Shown piece after piece: positions 20,601-26,857 of a DNA stretch of 34,207 nucleotides. The stretch spans positions 1-34,207 of the forward strand of contig NZ_JAQFIP010000022.1 in assembly GCF_029504735.1 (NCBI RefSeq), written 5' to 3'. The translations under genes were made by a program, and so were the position numbers. The notes beneath the pieces are model-generated. The model ran no database searches and was not told the DNA's origin. It was given only the letters and a program-made list of their open reading frames with translations. This DNA comes from Ereboglobus sp. PH5-10. Lineage in GTDB: Bacteria; Verrucomicrobiota; Verrucomicrobiia; Opitutales; Opitutaceae. The first letter of the stretch is position 1, and each line of letters begins with the position of its first letter.

Positions 20601-20602
20601 AT
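14624..20602 (-). CDS. Avs-like antiviral STAND NTPase with N-terminal Cap4/DUF4297-type nuclease
   Basis: This 1992-residue protein has three parts. Residues 1-230 resemble Cap4/DUF4297 dsDNA nucleases of the PD-(D/E)xK fold: GYFYQD (10-15), DRFDD (43-47) and RQFKH (60-64), giving the D...QxK signature. Next is a STAND/NACHT-type ATPase with Walker A GKPGAGKS (292-299), Walker B VVIVDGLD (386-393), a GSQPGDH segment (430-436), GNALY (493-497) and YHESFRRHL (599-607). From about 650 to the end is a long, mostly helical region without recognised domains, suited to a sensor solenoid. Avs proteins have this effector-ATPase-sensor order. They sense phage proteins such as terminase or portal and then degrade DNA. 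Size and nuclease type are closest to Avs3, but the sensor is too divergent to assign. The gene stands alone. The ATG at 20602 has no ribosome site but begins the nuclease domain correctly. Confidence 0.88.
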   Translation of the reverse strand: MANLAAAHKGYFYQDIVTAYFLARSLVERVQSTTVDAKFHAYDRFDDLLSVMDDGTKVRRQFKHSESPKAFERSFLTSDSCDLRLDQLIKSWLSDPAKVRATEYRVCVTWRIPNAKDDRCLLKHSTAPSSFGGQSSCFQLDVDVIWPKRGQPQFRCLKNTKRAAFVAFAKRLIIELECPRASLDLDHAGPMEQLLLNVLGDRVGFGRYPNQQRGPVEAAAQLILLAYKTRGTDLARSTLTPDVVIAELGLITDYGRISQQFPFNAGVFVSMPELRRKLNEKVKAGGITVLSGKPGAGKSWELTDLMKKLRARKVIVAAHYCYLEPGDPLVQSRITLNTFYGNLIAEIVDAVPELSERNPTRYAAGPQELQALLDAAGAMNPAPRLVVIVDGLDHIARVLRDARTLAPADTQIARDLLALKLPENVSVLVGSQPGDHITQLARSGTVLSVPDWEEPEVEAFLGRIPLGKKLKAQCCRDDDRSALIAELTRRSQGNALYCTYLCRELERRLEASPGAEPLTLLRVLPANEGKLSTYYEFLLDSLDTGGRLVGEVMGLIDFGITPEELQEIFPLFRGRIEEFLTQLAPILERTRGQGGLRIYHESFRRHLFETAATKANGLAPSLKDVIAWLDGKGFLSDSRAFRFLLPNLVRAERACEVFDRIDRDFVVKAVAEGHPTDAIAANLGVYSRVASDVKDFPKLVRAGELIRALGTCNDNLNDVYEYGTTYAAIFGADNLAQRLSFDGAPTFDVSEGLKLCSFCADAGVSPPWHAYLRKPRPSEEQQDMRAEMARFHGRARTGEGDRLRARLVEFLGKAGDDVDSGYVAGLARRWAEVAGADDLPHLTKESKCNVIIAEIFDLEFARRTLNAQNRKAAATRVARRTTSAHRAIEALRLGADPKLLTHWTNDLGKYEIGVGGRGIGKGEALPQWVLSVRIAAYVQPKLLDAEEIRTRGSGWYRNWLAFVIELARIERRAVHSPANAAEEVVDAFRALATDVNPFKGSPRACDLYFGRGAIHESFEVALNLLQTSEQWRCVIAHLKKISSGTTTSLQRSKSGPLTAYALVELVAPFARRKELHASIRREIEPLIRNQHDGGLYHEIASAEMALASLLITMGDRVAALEHWKTACLHLCAYGMRKDTTIFELLNSIEGLMRAGKPQLLERLAKLLPMVHAVILHTDGRETRHSAGTWFKRLFAVDESSAAWLLGRSMTDDGGSYDYRLEDGLVHWLENVSTMDTRWRCRLEQLVEGPSDVEEVKRRLGRIDLLRNQNPAASGLEFQLMAATVHGDPVEHPQKAYDTLLHFAKKSGFVLPVGDPDISHPKHKDNTPALPSDSIPPKLRWQPPKTPLALLQRFQKVLHGREVSNEALLDYCKVPMVGWSDSHRPEIEEILTFIARSNRFGTWADLLTGLGKALESAGKTELAAHALTLAFAGHRGGGGWMSFGDENHEDLLMRAFKNSRPVALTVLAQEMMHRNGEWGVTQHVIGFLGRHDDIALATAMWDEACESILVRLPGHEAAQGPFLSFEPTAVPTWTPDDAALFLILARISHPELRRKTTALCAAAWLVQRDPAKCVIAFREILKASLCFTHQLWLLNLLEQFEPTPYVITQALVAELNAFIASGRCGTEQLALMLLTRARVTVSGRPARTKPIVPTALPLNKIKAIMSLDVHDVVQRVAKFWPEFPELVAGRFETIMRSDELHKDRMQDRREARMSISRRSYPWAMFHGWENELFTDSLNEVLTGLEEHLWLKGEWDDRVWLEVLPLLLPHAEIPARHYWSRRVRPSWPLPAAISNGVHPVQSVPDGELSGWKRIAYFETYFAKESSFDEIKLSTRVTAGVMLNDKIEPLPQRMLPLRESNNWDWRRKARPLFPLGGFSGAVAGHSLFGTPFQFHELLGLAPNLANTLNLSGRPEIGPLDLFDADEKLAVAFRWWRCRPLGDHGFADETPRLSGGALMMRPDIFEQILSETKLQAFEVTLLQAENTEQLIAKHTA

Positions 20603-21172
20603 GGTTTGCCAGACGGGGTGGAATTAGGAGGCGTTAAAAGGGTAGTCAAATAATCCCGGCAGCTTGCTCCGGCTTGGTTGGCTGAGCGTGCATGAGCGTT
20701 ATTTGCATATTAGCGGGTGAGCGTTGGCGAAATTGTTCAAATGCCCATCGGAGCTGGCTTGCTCCGAGGATCTTTACCGAGTGTGAAAAATGTATGAGGG
20801 GATGCTTGGAGTGAGGAAAGTGCAAAACAGCGGATGTGCGTCGAAGAGGAGATGCCGAGGCGAAGGAACGGCTTCAAGTGGCGAGTGTTGTCGGTCGCGG
20901 GGAAACGAACATGTGCAGATTCGCCGCCGGAGCGATTTCCCGAGGGGCTTAAACATTTAAAAATCTAAAGTGGGCGCGAAAGTTTGCGCTGAAACCATCG
21001 GGCTGCTCGGAGGCACTGGCGTTTAGAATGTCAACGCAGGGGGGTGAGGCATTGGGTGATGCGAGATCGGGAGGCTTGGAGTAACAAGAACGGGATAATT
21101 GGTGGCTCAAAAAATTAGGAAAATAAACTGAAAGGAACCTTTTGGATTTTGCGGGAAGCTTTTCATACTTAC
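20603..21172. other. Divergent intergenic region (570 bp)
   Basis: It lies between the minus-strand Avs-like gene and a plus-strand gene, so it should hold both promoters. No convincing -35/-10 pair was found. A short hairpin CGGAGC/GCTCCG is at 20749-20766. The purine-rich sequence AAAGGAA at 21131-21137 may be a ribosome site if the downstream gene starts at TTG 21149. No gene is recognised here. Confidence 0.5.
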
Positions 21173-22063
21173 ATGGTCATGAACTCACACGCTCATGCGC
21201 ACAGCACCACCACAACAACCGAAGGACAGGATTTCCAGTTCTTCCAATTGCAGATTCACCTTCTGCTTTCCAAATGCATCGGCCTCGGCCGGGTTCTCTT
21301 CGCAATTCAAAAATCCGGCTGCTACCGGCCATTCTACGATACCATCGAAGCATTTTGCCTCGGCGAGTATAAGTTTCAGGCCGTTCAAACGCGCAATTAC
21401 CTGAAGGCTGGGGAGGTTGTGACAAACCTCCTTGACGAGCTTCACCACGCTCCCGTCCCTGATGCCGCCTTCATTAGCAAAGTCGAGATGTGGTCAAACG
21501 TGAAGGCCGCGTGCGAGCTTGCCGAGGTGGCTCAGAAAAAGCGGGCGATTGTGTTGAAGAAAGCCTTCGAGCTGTCTGGGCCTGCGGGGCCAACCGCACC
21601 CAAAATCAAGGACGCAATCGCCAAGGTCGTCCACGACACCGATGAGGCCAACGAGGACAAGCGCACTACCCAGCGCCACAAGAACATCCTTCAGCTCAAC
21701 AGCGTAATATACTTTGCGAGGAAGAATCCTCATTGTGGGCGCGAGGTCGATAGCAGCGTGGAGGTGATCATGCGCAATATGATGGAACGAAAGTCGGTGA
21801 AGTTTACCCGCGCGAAAAACGCATATGAAGAAAACCGTGTCAACGCACCCGACAGCCCGCCGAGAAAAACATGGGCCGCTGACCGCAAAAAAGAGGCGGA
21901 GAAAAAGAAGGAGGTGATGAAAGCCAAGGCTCAAAAGAAGGCCGCCCGAAAGGCGGAGCGGTTGAAGTTGAAATCGTCGATCCCGGAGCCGCAACTCCAT
22001 CAACCGTCTTCGGAGCAGGAGAATTTGAAATCACGCCAGAAGGGAGCGCCGGCAAATAGCTGA
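21173..22063 (+). CDS. Hypothetical protein with basic, Lys/Ala-rich C-terminus
   Basis: Not recognised. From ATG 21173 it is 296 residues; the frame is open from TTG 21149, and ATG 21179 is another possible start. The first half is predicted to be globular and helical (FFQLQIHLLLSKCI, then FYDTIEAFCLGEYKFQAVQ). The last 90 or so residues are strongly charged, with runs such as KKEAEKKKEVMKAKAQKKAA that suggest a coiled coil or nucleic-acid-binding tail. It ends 10 bases before an excisionase-like gene on the same strand, so the two are probably cotranscribed. The context, an island gene beside an excisionase-like protein, suggests a mobile-element accessory role. No function can be named. 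Confidence 0.65.
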   Translation: MVMNSHAHAHSTTTTTEGQDFQFFQLQIHLLLSKCIGLGRVLFAIQKSGCYRPFYDTIEAFCLGEYKFQAVQTRNYLKAGEVVTNLLDELHHAPVPDAAFISKVEMWSNVKAACELAEVAQKKRAIVLKKAFELSGPAGPTAPKIKDAIAKVVHDTDEANEDKRTTQRHKNILQLNSVIYFARKNPHCGREVDSSVEVIMRNMMERKSVKFTRAKNAYEENRVNAPDSPPRKTWAADRKKEAEKKKEVMKAKAQKKAARKAERLKLKSSIPEPQLHQPSSEQENLKSRQKGAPANS

Positions 22064-22073
22064 CGAAGGCACA

Positions 22074-22439
22074 GTGTGCATCCCCGCCGAAGAGTGGCGA
22101 GCCATGAAGGCGGACCTAGCGGAGATAAAGGCGGTTCTGTCTGGGCTCGCGGCAAACGCGAATACCAATACAAAACCCCTCACGAACGTCATTCCAGATG
22201 ACGCTCGCGAAGCTTTGTTCGCGCGCGAGGCCGGAAAGGCGCGTGGGTTTTTTTCGGTGAAGGAATTCGCCGCCGCCGTCGGCAGACACCCGCATTTCAT
22301 TTCCGACCATTGCAAGGCGCGTTCAATCAAAACTGTGTTTGGGCGAAAGCCCTATCGCATCCCCTTCAGCGAATACGAGGCGTGGATGCGGAAAACTGAC
22401 GAGAAGACCGGCCCGCGCAGCAAACTGCGGGCGTTATGA
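22074..22439 (+). CDS. Excisionase-like helix-turn-helix protein
   Basis: This 121-residue protein starts at GTG 22074. GAAGG (22065-22069) lies at good ribosome-site spacing, and the previous gene stops 10 bases upstream. Residues about 58-110 (FFSVKEFAAAVGRHPHFISD, then KPYRIPFSEYEAWMRK) match the excisionase/MerR-like HTH_17 pattern: a helix-turn-helix with a wing carrying YRIP and a final E.W. Such proteins bind DNA to direct excision or to regulate integrative elements. The N-terminal 40 residues form a probable short helix and a Thr/Asn-rich linker. No integrase is seen nearby. The family assignment is fairly secure; the role in excision is inferred. Confidence 0.75.
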   Translation: MCIPAEEWRAMKADLAEIKAVLSGLAANANTNTKPLTNVIPDDAREALFAREAGKARGFFSVKEFAAAVGRHPHFISDHCKARSIKTVFGRKPYRIPFSEYEAWMRKTDEKTGPRSKLRAL

Positions 22440-23045
22440 AGCATTGAAATCCTCTCGCAGCGCAACCTCACCCTGCCGCGCTTGCCAGCGACGGCGTTGT
22501 GAACCGGGGTATTTTTGAGGCACCTTTTTTGTTACTCGAAAGTCTGGGCTAATAAAGGTCGAAAAGGCGAAAGTCCGGCCATTAATTCGTTATAGAACAT
22601 TCTAAAAATAAATAGATTAGCGAATCAGCAGACCCGGTGGCCAATAGTTAGTGCAATGGGGTGAGGAGATGGAGGGAGGAAGATCCGGTGTTGTGGTTTT
22701 GTTGGTTGGAAACAGGTGTATGAGGGTAGGATTGGAGCGGGGAAAGGACAATAAACACCAGTTGCGGGGACTCGTGCTGGACGCCCGAGTCACTCAACAG
22801 GCGATAGTATCGCTTGCCTCAAATGAGGTGATTTTTAGCATTAAAACTGCGGAATTCTTATTGAGACTGTCCCGCTCCTCCGCGACCACGATGCCGATTG
22901 GAGTTGGTGAAAGAAGTTGCGCAGGGTCTGGAATGGTCCGAATTTTTTGTCAAAAAAATCCGGCAAAACACAAACCAAACGCAAACCAGGAGACGCTCTC
23001 ATAGGGAAATTGAAGGCTCCAATAGGGTCCACCACTTTTCCGGCC
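22440..23045. other. Intergenic region at right end of the accessory region
   Basis: No gene is supported. An open frame at 22651-23004 has no ribosome site or family resemblance. An AT-rich patch (22580-22625) contains the near-palindrome TAGAA-CA-TTCTA at 22593-22604, flanked by TTCG and CGAA. It could be a promoter or recombination site but nothing proves it. This region marks the shift from accessory genes to the GC-rich core genes beginning with fumA. Confidence 0.45.
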
Positions 23046-23078
23046 AAAGCCGCTCTTCATGGGGCGGCTTTTGTTTTT
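23046..23078 (+). terminator. Intrinsic terminator-like hairpin upstream of fumA
   Basis: The arms are AAAGCCGC and GCGGCTTT, followed by TGTTTTT. It lies 180 bases before fumA on the same strand. It could end transcription coming from the accessory region, end an unrecognised small RNA, or act as an attenuator in the fumA leader. Confidence 0.65.
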
Positions 23079-23260
23079 GGCTGAATCGGTTTGCGGTGGT
23101 TTGGGGCAACAGTGATGCGGGATCGCTTCGGCGCGGATTTTTTATCCCTTCCCAATCGTCGCCCTTCCGTTTACTTTTCCAGCTTTTCAAAACGCCCAAA
23201 CCTCGCACCATCCACACCCACTCATTCATCAAACTTCTCATTCCCTCCCGCATTCATCCC

Positions 23261-24907
23261 ATGGCCACACCTGAATTCTTCTACCAAGACACATTTCCGC
23301 TCGGCGCGGACGAAACCGAATACCGACTCCTCTCCAAGGAAGGCGTCTCGACCACCACGCTCGACGGCAGGGAGATCGTGAAAGTCGCGCCCGGGGCGCT
23401 CGCGTTTCTCGCGCAGCAAGCCATGCACGACTGCTCGTTCATGCTCCGCCCGAAACACCTCGCGCAAGTCGCCGCCATCCTGCAAGACCCCGAGGCCTCG
23501 GCCAACGACCGCTACGTCGCGCTCACCATGCTCAAGAACGCCGAGATCGCCGCGCAAGGCATCCTCCCGTTCTGCCAGGACACCGGCACCGCCACCATCG
23601 TCGGCAAAAAAGGCGAGCAAGTCTGGACCGGCGCCGACGACGCCGAGTTTTTGTCGAAAGGCGTTTACGAGTGCTACACCAAGGAAAACCTCCGTTACTC
23701 GCAGACCGCCGCGCTCAACATGTATGAGGAAGTCAACACCGGCACCAACCTCCCCGCGCAGATCGACCTCTACGCCACGCCCGGCTCCGAATACAAATTC
23801 CTCTTCGTCGCCAAGGGCGGCGGCTCCGCCAACAAGACCTACCTCTACCAGGAAACCAAGGCGCTCCTTAACCCCAAATCGCTCGAAAAATTCGTGACCG
23901 AGAAAATGAAATCGCTCGGCACCGCCGCCTGCCCGCCCTACCACCTCGCGTTCGTCATCGGCGGCACCAGCGCCGAGACCTGCCTCAAAACCGTCAAGCT
24001 CGCCTCGACCAAATACTACGACGCCCTCCCCACCACCGGCAACAAGCACGGCCGCGCCTTCCGCGACATTGAGATGGAGGAAAAAATTCTCAAAATTGCG
24101 CAACAATCCGGCATCGGCGCGCAATTTGGCGGCAAATATTTCGCGCTCGACGTGCGCGTCGTCCGCCTTCCCCGCCACGGCGCCTCGTGCCCCGTCGGCC
24201 TCGGCGTCTCCTGCTCCGCCGACCGCAACATCAAGGCCAAGATCAACAAGGACGGCATCTGGCTCGAAAAAATGGAAACCAACCCCGGCCGTTTCATCCC
24301 CGAAAGCGAGCGCGTTCTCAAGGACGACAACATCGTCAAAATCGACCTCAACCAGCCGATGGACGCCATCCGCGCCACGCTCTCGAAATATCCCGTCACC
24401 ACGCGCGTCGCGCTCAACGGCACCATCATCGTCGGCCGCGACATCGCCCACGCCAAGCTCAAGGAACGTCTCGACTCCGGCCAGGGCCTGCCCGACTACA
24501 TCAAAAAGCACCCCATCTACTACGCCGGCCCCGCCAAGACGCCGCAAGGTTACGCCTCCGGCAGCTTCGGCCCCACGACCGCGGGCCGCATGGACAGCTA
24601 CGTTGACCTCTTCCAATCCAACGGCGGCTCGCTCGTGATGATCGCCAAGGGCAACCGCAGCCAGGCCGTTACCGACGCGTGCAAAAAACACGGCGGCTTC
24701 TACCTTGGCAGCATCGGCGGCCCCGCCGCGATCCTTGCGAAGGACAACATCAAAAAAGTCGAGCTCCTCGAGTATCCCGAACTCGGCATGGAAGCCATCT
24801 GGAAAATTGAAGTGGAAGACTTCCCCGCGTTCATCCTGGTGGACGACAAAGGCAACGACTTCTTCGTGAACGGCTGCGCCGCCTGCGGCACGCCGGAGAA
24901 AAAATAG
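23261..24907 (+). CDS. fumA: Class I fumarate hydratase (4Fe-4S)
   Basis: It interconverts fumarate and L-malate in the TCA cycle in the cytoplasm. From ATG 23261 the protein has 548 residues, the same as E. coli FumA. Its three cysteines for the oxygen-labile [4Fe-4S] cluster fall at 105 (FCQDTGT), 224 (AACPPYH) and 318 (GVSCSA), the E. coli positions. The N-terminal alpha-type and C-terminal beta-type halves are fused, as usual ([11 protein letters not shown] and GSIGGPAA lie in the C-terminal half). The open frame extends upstream to 22898, but that part is not conserved-looking and crosses a terminator-like hairpin. No ribosome site precedes the ATG. The codons for the last residues before GTPEKK are duplicated exactly at 26304-26344, so the 3' end may have been replaced by an insertion. 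Confidence 0.97.
   Translation: MATPEFFYQDTFPLGADETEYRLLSKEGVSTTTLDGREIVKVAPGALAFLAQQAMHDCSFMLRPKHLAQVAAILQDPEASANDRYVALTMLKNAEIAAQGILPFCQDTGTATIVGKKGEQVWTGADDAEFLSKGVYECYTKENLRYSQTAALNMYEEVNTGTNLPAQIDLYATPGSEYKFLFVAKGGGSANKTYLYQETKALLNPKSLEKFVTEKMKSLGTAACPPYHLAFVIGGTSAETCLKTVKLASTKYYDALPTTGNKHGRAFRDIEMEEKILKIAQQSGIGAQFGGKYFALDVRVVRLPRHGASCPVGLGVSCSADRNIKAKINKDGIWLEKMETNPGRFIPESERVLKDDNIVKIDLNQPMDAIRATLSKYPVTTRVALNGTIIVGRDIAHAKLKERLDSGQGLPDYIKKHPIYYAGPAKTPQGYASGSFGPTTAGRMDSYVDLFQSNGGSLVMIAKGNRSQAVTDACKKHGGFYLGSIGGPAAILAKDNIKKVELLEYPELGMEAIWKIEVEDFPAFILVDDKGNDFFVNGCAACGTPEKK
24846..24886 (+). repeat. 41-bp direct repeat, left copy (fumA 3' end)
   Basis: Bases 24846-24886 are identical to 26304-26344. 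They code for [13 protein letters not shown] near the fumarase C-terminus. The neighbouring bases differ on both sides. It is a candidate attachment-site core or recombination junction. Confidence 0.95.
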
Positions 24908-24932
24908 TCCAGTTTAATTCGTTTTAACCAAG

Positions 24933-24967
24933 ACAATGGGTGTCCTGCGCGAACCCATTGTTTTTTT
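24933..24967 (+). terminator. Intrinsic terminator of fumA
   Basis: A perfect 9-bp stem, ACAATGGGT/ACCCATTGT, with an 11-base loop is followed by a run of T. It sits 25 bases after the fumA stop codon and immediately before the GIY-YIG gene. Confidence 0.95.
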
Positions 24968-24990
24968 GTTTTATAGTATAAAATAAAAAC

Positions 24991-25878
24991 ATGAATTTTA
25001 ATGATTTACTGATAAAAAATAACATCGATCCCAGCCATGTCATCATGTTGCGGCATCGTCCATACGAGCCCGCACTCAACAAGGCTTTTCTTTGGATCGC
25101 CTCGGAGCGGCATGATTTATTCGACGCATATCAAGCGACGCAGCCCATTCCCTTGGAGAAAGCCATGGCGCGGCTGACGGGCTCCGGATATATAGCCTCT
25201 TTTATTGGTCACAAGCCGGGCCGGGCTTTGTTTGTAGGGATATACAAAATTGAATCATCGACGCCACTGTCGTATGCGCAATTTTGGAGTCGTGCGGAGT
25301 TTAAGGAGCTATCCGAAAGATTCGGAATGGCGGGATTTCAAAAAGATAAAAATCATCCGTCACTACTGTATTTTAACCTGAAACCCACCGGCATTCATGC
25401 CGACTGGAATGGCAAATTGACAATTGCCTGGACGCCGCCCGAGCGTTCGTGGTGGAGGCGGGCTCATAGAAACGACATGCGCATTGTGTCCATACTGGAG
25501 GAAAGCGCCTTGCTTAAACCCGTTCCAAAATGGCGCGAAATCAACCTGTCGTGGCAGGAATTGCAGGCATTGCCGCAGCAATGGCGGGTGGCACTGGCCC
25601 AGTGGCGCGGTGTATATTATATTTTCGATGAATCAGACGGCAAAGGTTACGTGGGCTCGGCTTATGGCGAATTTAATATATACGGGAGATGGCTTAATTA
25701 TGCCAAAAGTGGACATGGGGGGAATAAGCTGTTGAAAAATCGCGATCCAAGAAATTTTCAATTTAGCATAGTTGAACGTGTTTCCCCCGACATGCCCCCG
25801 GATGAAATTATCTCATTGGAGCGCACTTGGAAAAAACGGCTGCACACGGAGGCTCCGAACGGGTTGAATGAAAATTAA
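24991..25878 (+). CDS. GIY-YIG domain nuclease family protein
   Basis: This 295-residue protein has its GIY-YIG nuclease domain at the C-terminus: GVYYI (207-211), GYVGSA (219-224), the conserved Arg in YGRWLNY (233) and the probable metal-binding Glu in SLERTWKKRL (277). The first 200 residues form a separate domain of unknown function (GYIASFIGHKPGRALFVGIY), perhaps for target recognition. The start ATG follows an AT-rich stretch containing TATAAA 8 bases upstream, with no ribosome site, so the transcript could be leaderless or nearly so. Base composition is clearly lower in GC than fumA upstream. The gene sits inside the interval bounded by the 41-bp fumA duplication. It may be a homing- or restriction-type nuclease; the substrate is unknown. 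Confidence 0.9.
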   Translation: MNFNDLLIKNNIDPSHVIMLRHRPYEPALNKAFLWIASERHDLFDAYQATQPIPLEKAMARLTGSGYIASFIGHKPGRALFVGIYKIESSTPLSYAQFWSRAEFKELSERFGMAGFQKDKNHPSLLYFNLKPTGIHADWNGKLTIAWTPPERSWWRRAHRNDMRIVSILEESALLKPVPKWREINLSWQELQALPQQWRVALAQWRGVYYIFDESDGKGYVGSAYGEFNIYGRWLNYAKSGHGGNKLLKNRDPRNFQFSIVERVSPDMPPDEIISLERTWKKRLHTEAPNGLNEN

Positions 25879-25893
25879 ACGAATGTATGTGAA

Positions 25894-26289
25894 ATGGCGT
25901 TCAGCCTAAAGTTTTCCTGCGGTTCGTGCGGCTTCTCGATCAGCGGCTGGGATGAGGGCAATCCGTATGTCGAGCATCCGCCGGGCAAGCGCACCTATTG
26001 TTATCATCCGGCGAGGGAGGACATCATGCGCGAAGTGGCGAAGCAGGCGTTGGGAAGATCCGCGACCGATGAAATGCTCGACGCATTTATCAACAAACAT
26101 TCGGGAAACGCGCCCGCTCACCTTTGCCTTGATTGCGGACACACGACGCTGCTCGACCCCGGCAGGGACGGGATGGCGTGTGGTAAATGCAACTCGTCCA
26201 ATCTGCGCGACACATTCAATCTGACCGGAGCGAAATGCCCCAAATGCGGCGGAACATTTTTCGAGGGCGCATTTGATGCGGTTTCATAG
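25894..26289 (+). CDS. Small zinc-ribbon protein, hypothetical
   Basis: This 131-residue protein has four CxxC pairs: CGSC (9-12), CLDC (78-81), CGKC (96-99) and CPKCGG near the C-terminus. This points to one N-terminal knuckle and two or more zinc ribbons. It starts 15 bases after the GIY-YIG stop codon on the same strand, so the two are likely cotranscribed. It also lies between the two 41-bp fumA-end repeats and may be a partner or DNA-binding adaptor of the nuclease. No specific family is recognised. Confidence 0.8.
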   Translation: MAFSLKFSCGSCGFSISGWDEGNPYVEHPPGKRTYCYHPAREDIMREVAKQALGRSATDEMLDAFINKHSGNAPAHLCLDCGHTTLLDPGRDGMACGKCNSSNLRDTFNLTGAKCPKCGGTFFEGAFDAVS

Positions 26290-26303
26290 GACAATGACGA
26301 ATT

Positions 26304-26344
26304 ACAAAGGCAACGACTTCTTCGTGAACGGCTGCGCCGCCTGC
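26304..26344 (+). repeat. 41-bp direct repeat, right copy
   Basis: Exact copy of 24846-24886. The distance between copies is 1458 bp. The identical reading frame and sharp edges argue for a recent duplication or site-specific insertion rather than convergence. Confidence 0.95.
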
Positions 26345-26359
26345 AAGTCCAAAGAAATC

Positions 26360-26385
26360 AGCATCGATATCCTCGATGCTTTTTT
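26360..26385 (+). terminator. Intrinsic terminator after the fumA-end fragment
   Basis: The stem AGCATCGA/TCGATGCT (8 bp) with a 5-base loop is followed by five more T. It probably was the native fumA terminator. It now ends transcription of the GIY-YIG/zinc-ribbon pair, facing convergent queF. Confidence 0.9.
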
Positions 26386-26399
26386 AGGGCCGAATTAAT

Positions 26400-26774
26400 T
26401 CAGCGCGGGCGTTTTGCCCTGCCGCCTTTCGCGCTCCACTCCGCCGTCACGATCGACGTGAACCCTCCGCGCGCCTTCCATCGTGAAACGACCGTGAGCG
26501 AGCGCGGTTTCATCGCGCGTCCGAGGTCGTCGCAAATCGTGTTGGTCACCGCCTCGAAAAAACTGCCCTCGTTGCGAAACGCGTGGAAATACAGCTTCAG
26601 CGATTTCAACTCCACGCACACCTTGTCCGGCACGTAGCGCACCGTGATGTCGGCGAAATCCGGATGTCCCGTCATCGGACACAACGAGGTAAACTCATGA
26701 TGCGTGTGCTCGATCACATAATCGCGCACGGGCGCGGGATTGGGAAACGTCTCAAGAATCTTCGGATCAACCAT
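26400..26774 (-). CDS. queF: NADPH-dependent preQ0 reductase (7-cyano-7-deazaguanine reductase)
   Basis: It reduces preQ0 to preQ1 in queuosine biosynthesis for tRNA anticodon modification. From ATG 26774 the protein is 124 residues, a type I (single-domain) QueF. The catalytic Cys is in SLCPMTGHPDFAD (Cys32), with the Asp at 39. The QueF signature ELKSLKLY is at 55-62, followed by FHAFRNEGSFFE. The open frame continues to 26870, but the extra 32 residues are unlike the family. A weak GGTAGG lies upstream of the chosen start. It is downstream of, and co-directional with, the DUF3592-like gene, about 80 bases apart. The other queuosine genes are not in the window. Confidence 0.95.
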   Translation of the reverse strand: MVDPKILETFPNPAPVRDYVIEHTHHEFTSLCPMTGHPDFADITVRYVPDKVCVELKSLKLYFHAFRNEGSFFEAVTNTICDDLGRAMKPRSLTVVSRWKARGGFTSIVTAEWSAKGGRAKRPR

Positions 26775-26857
26775 GACGCAAAACCTACCAATCGCCGTCG
26801 AGCCGTGTCCACTCGCAACCGTGCGCAAATCGCATCCGGCCCCGAAAAAGGGGGCGC

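Larger units (their letters stand above)
26294..26398 (+). pseudogene. Displaced fumA 3'-end fragment (34-codon open frame)
   Basis: The frame from ATG 26294 to TAA 26398 reads MTNY, then the fumarase segment [13 protein letters not shown], then KSKEISIDILDAFLGPN. The shared block is in the same reading frame as in fumA. An intrinsic terminator overlaps its end. It is best explained as the leftover original 3' end of fumA after an insertion. A translated small protein is possible but unsupported, since no ribosome site is seen. Confidence 0.6.

Noticed and set aside
22593-22604. TAGAA-CA-TTCTA as an attachment site of the island
   Set aside because: No matching copy was found at the left side of the accessory region, so there is no support beyond the local near-palindrome.
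22651-23004. 117-codon open frame upstream of fumA
   Set aside because: No ribosome site, no recognised motif, and low-complexity Gly/Arg start; treated as non-coding.
22898-23260. N-terminal extension of fumA to 22898
   Set aside because: The extension crosses a terminator-like hairpin, is not fumarase-like, and the 548-residue form places all three cluster cysteines at the E. coli positions.
23222-24691. 489-codon open frame antisense to fumA
   Set aside because: It is a GC-rich shadow: its Val/Ala/Gly/Asp-rich translation matches no family and it lies wholly opposite a certain gene.
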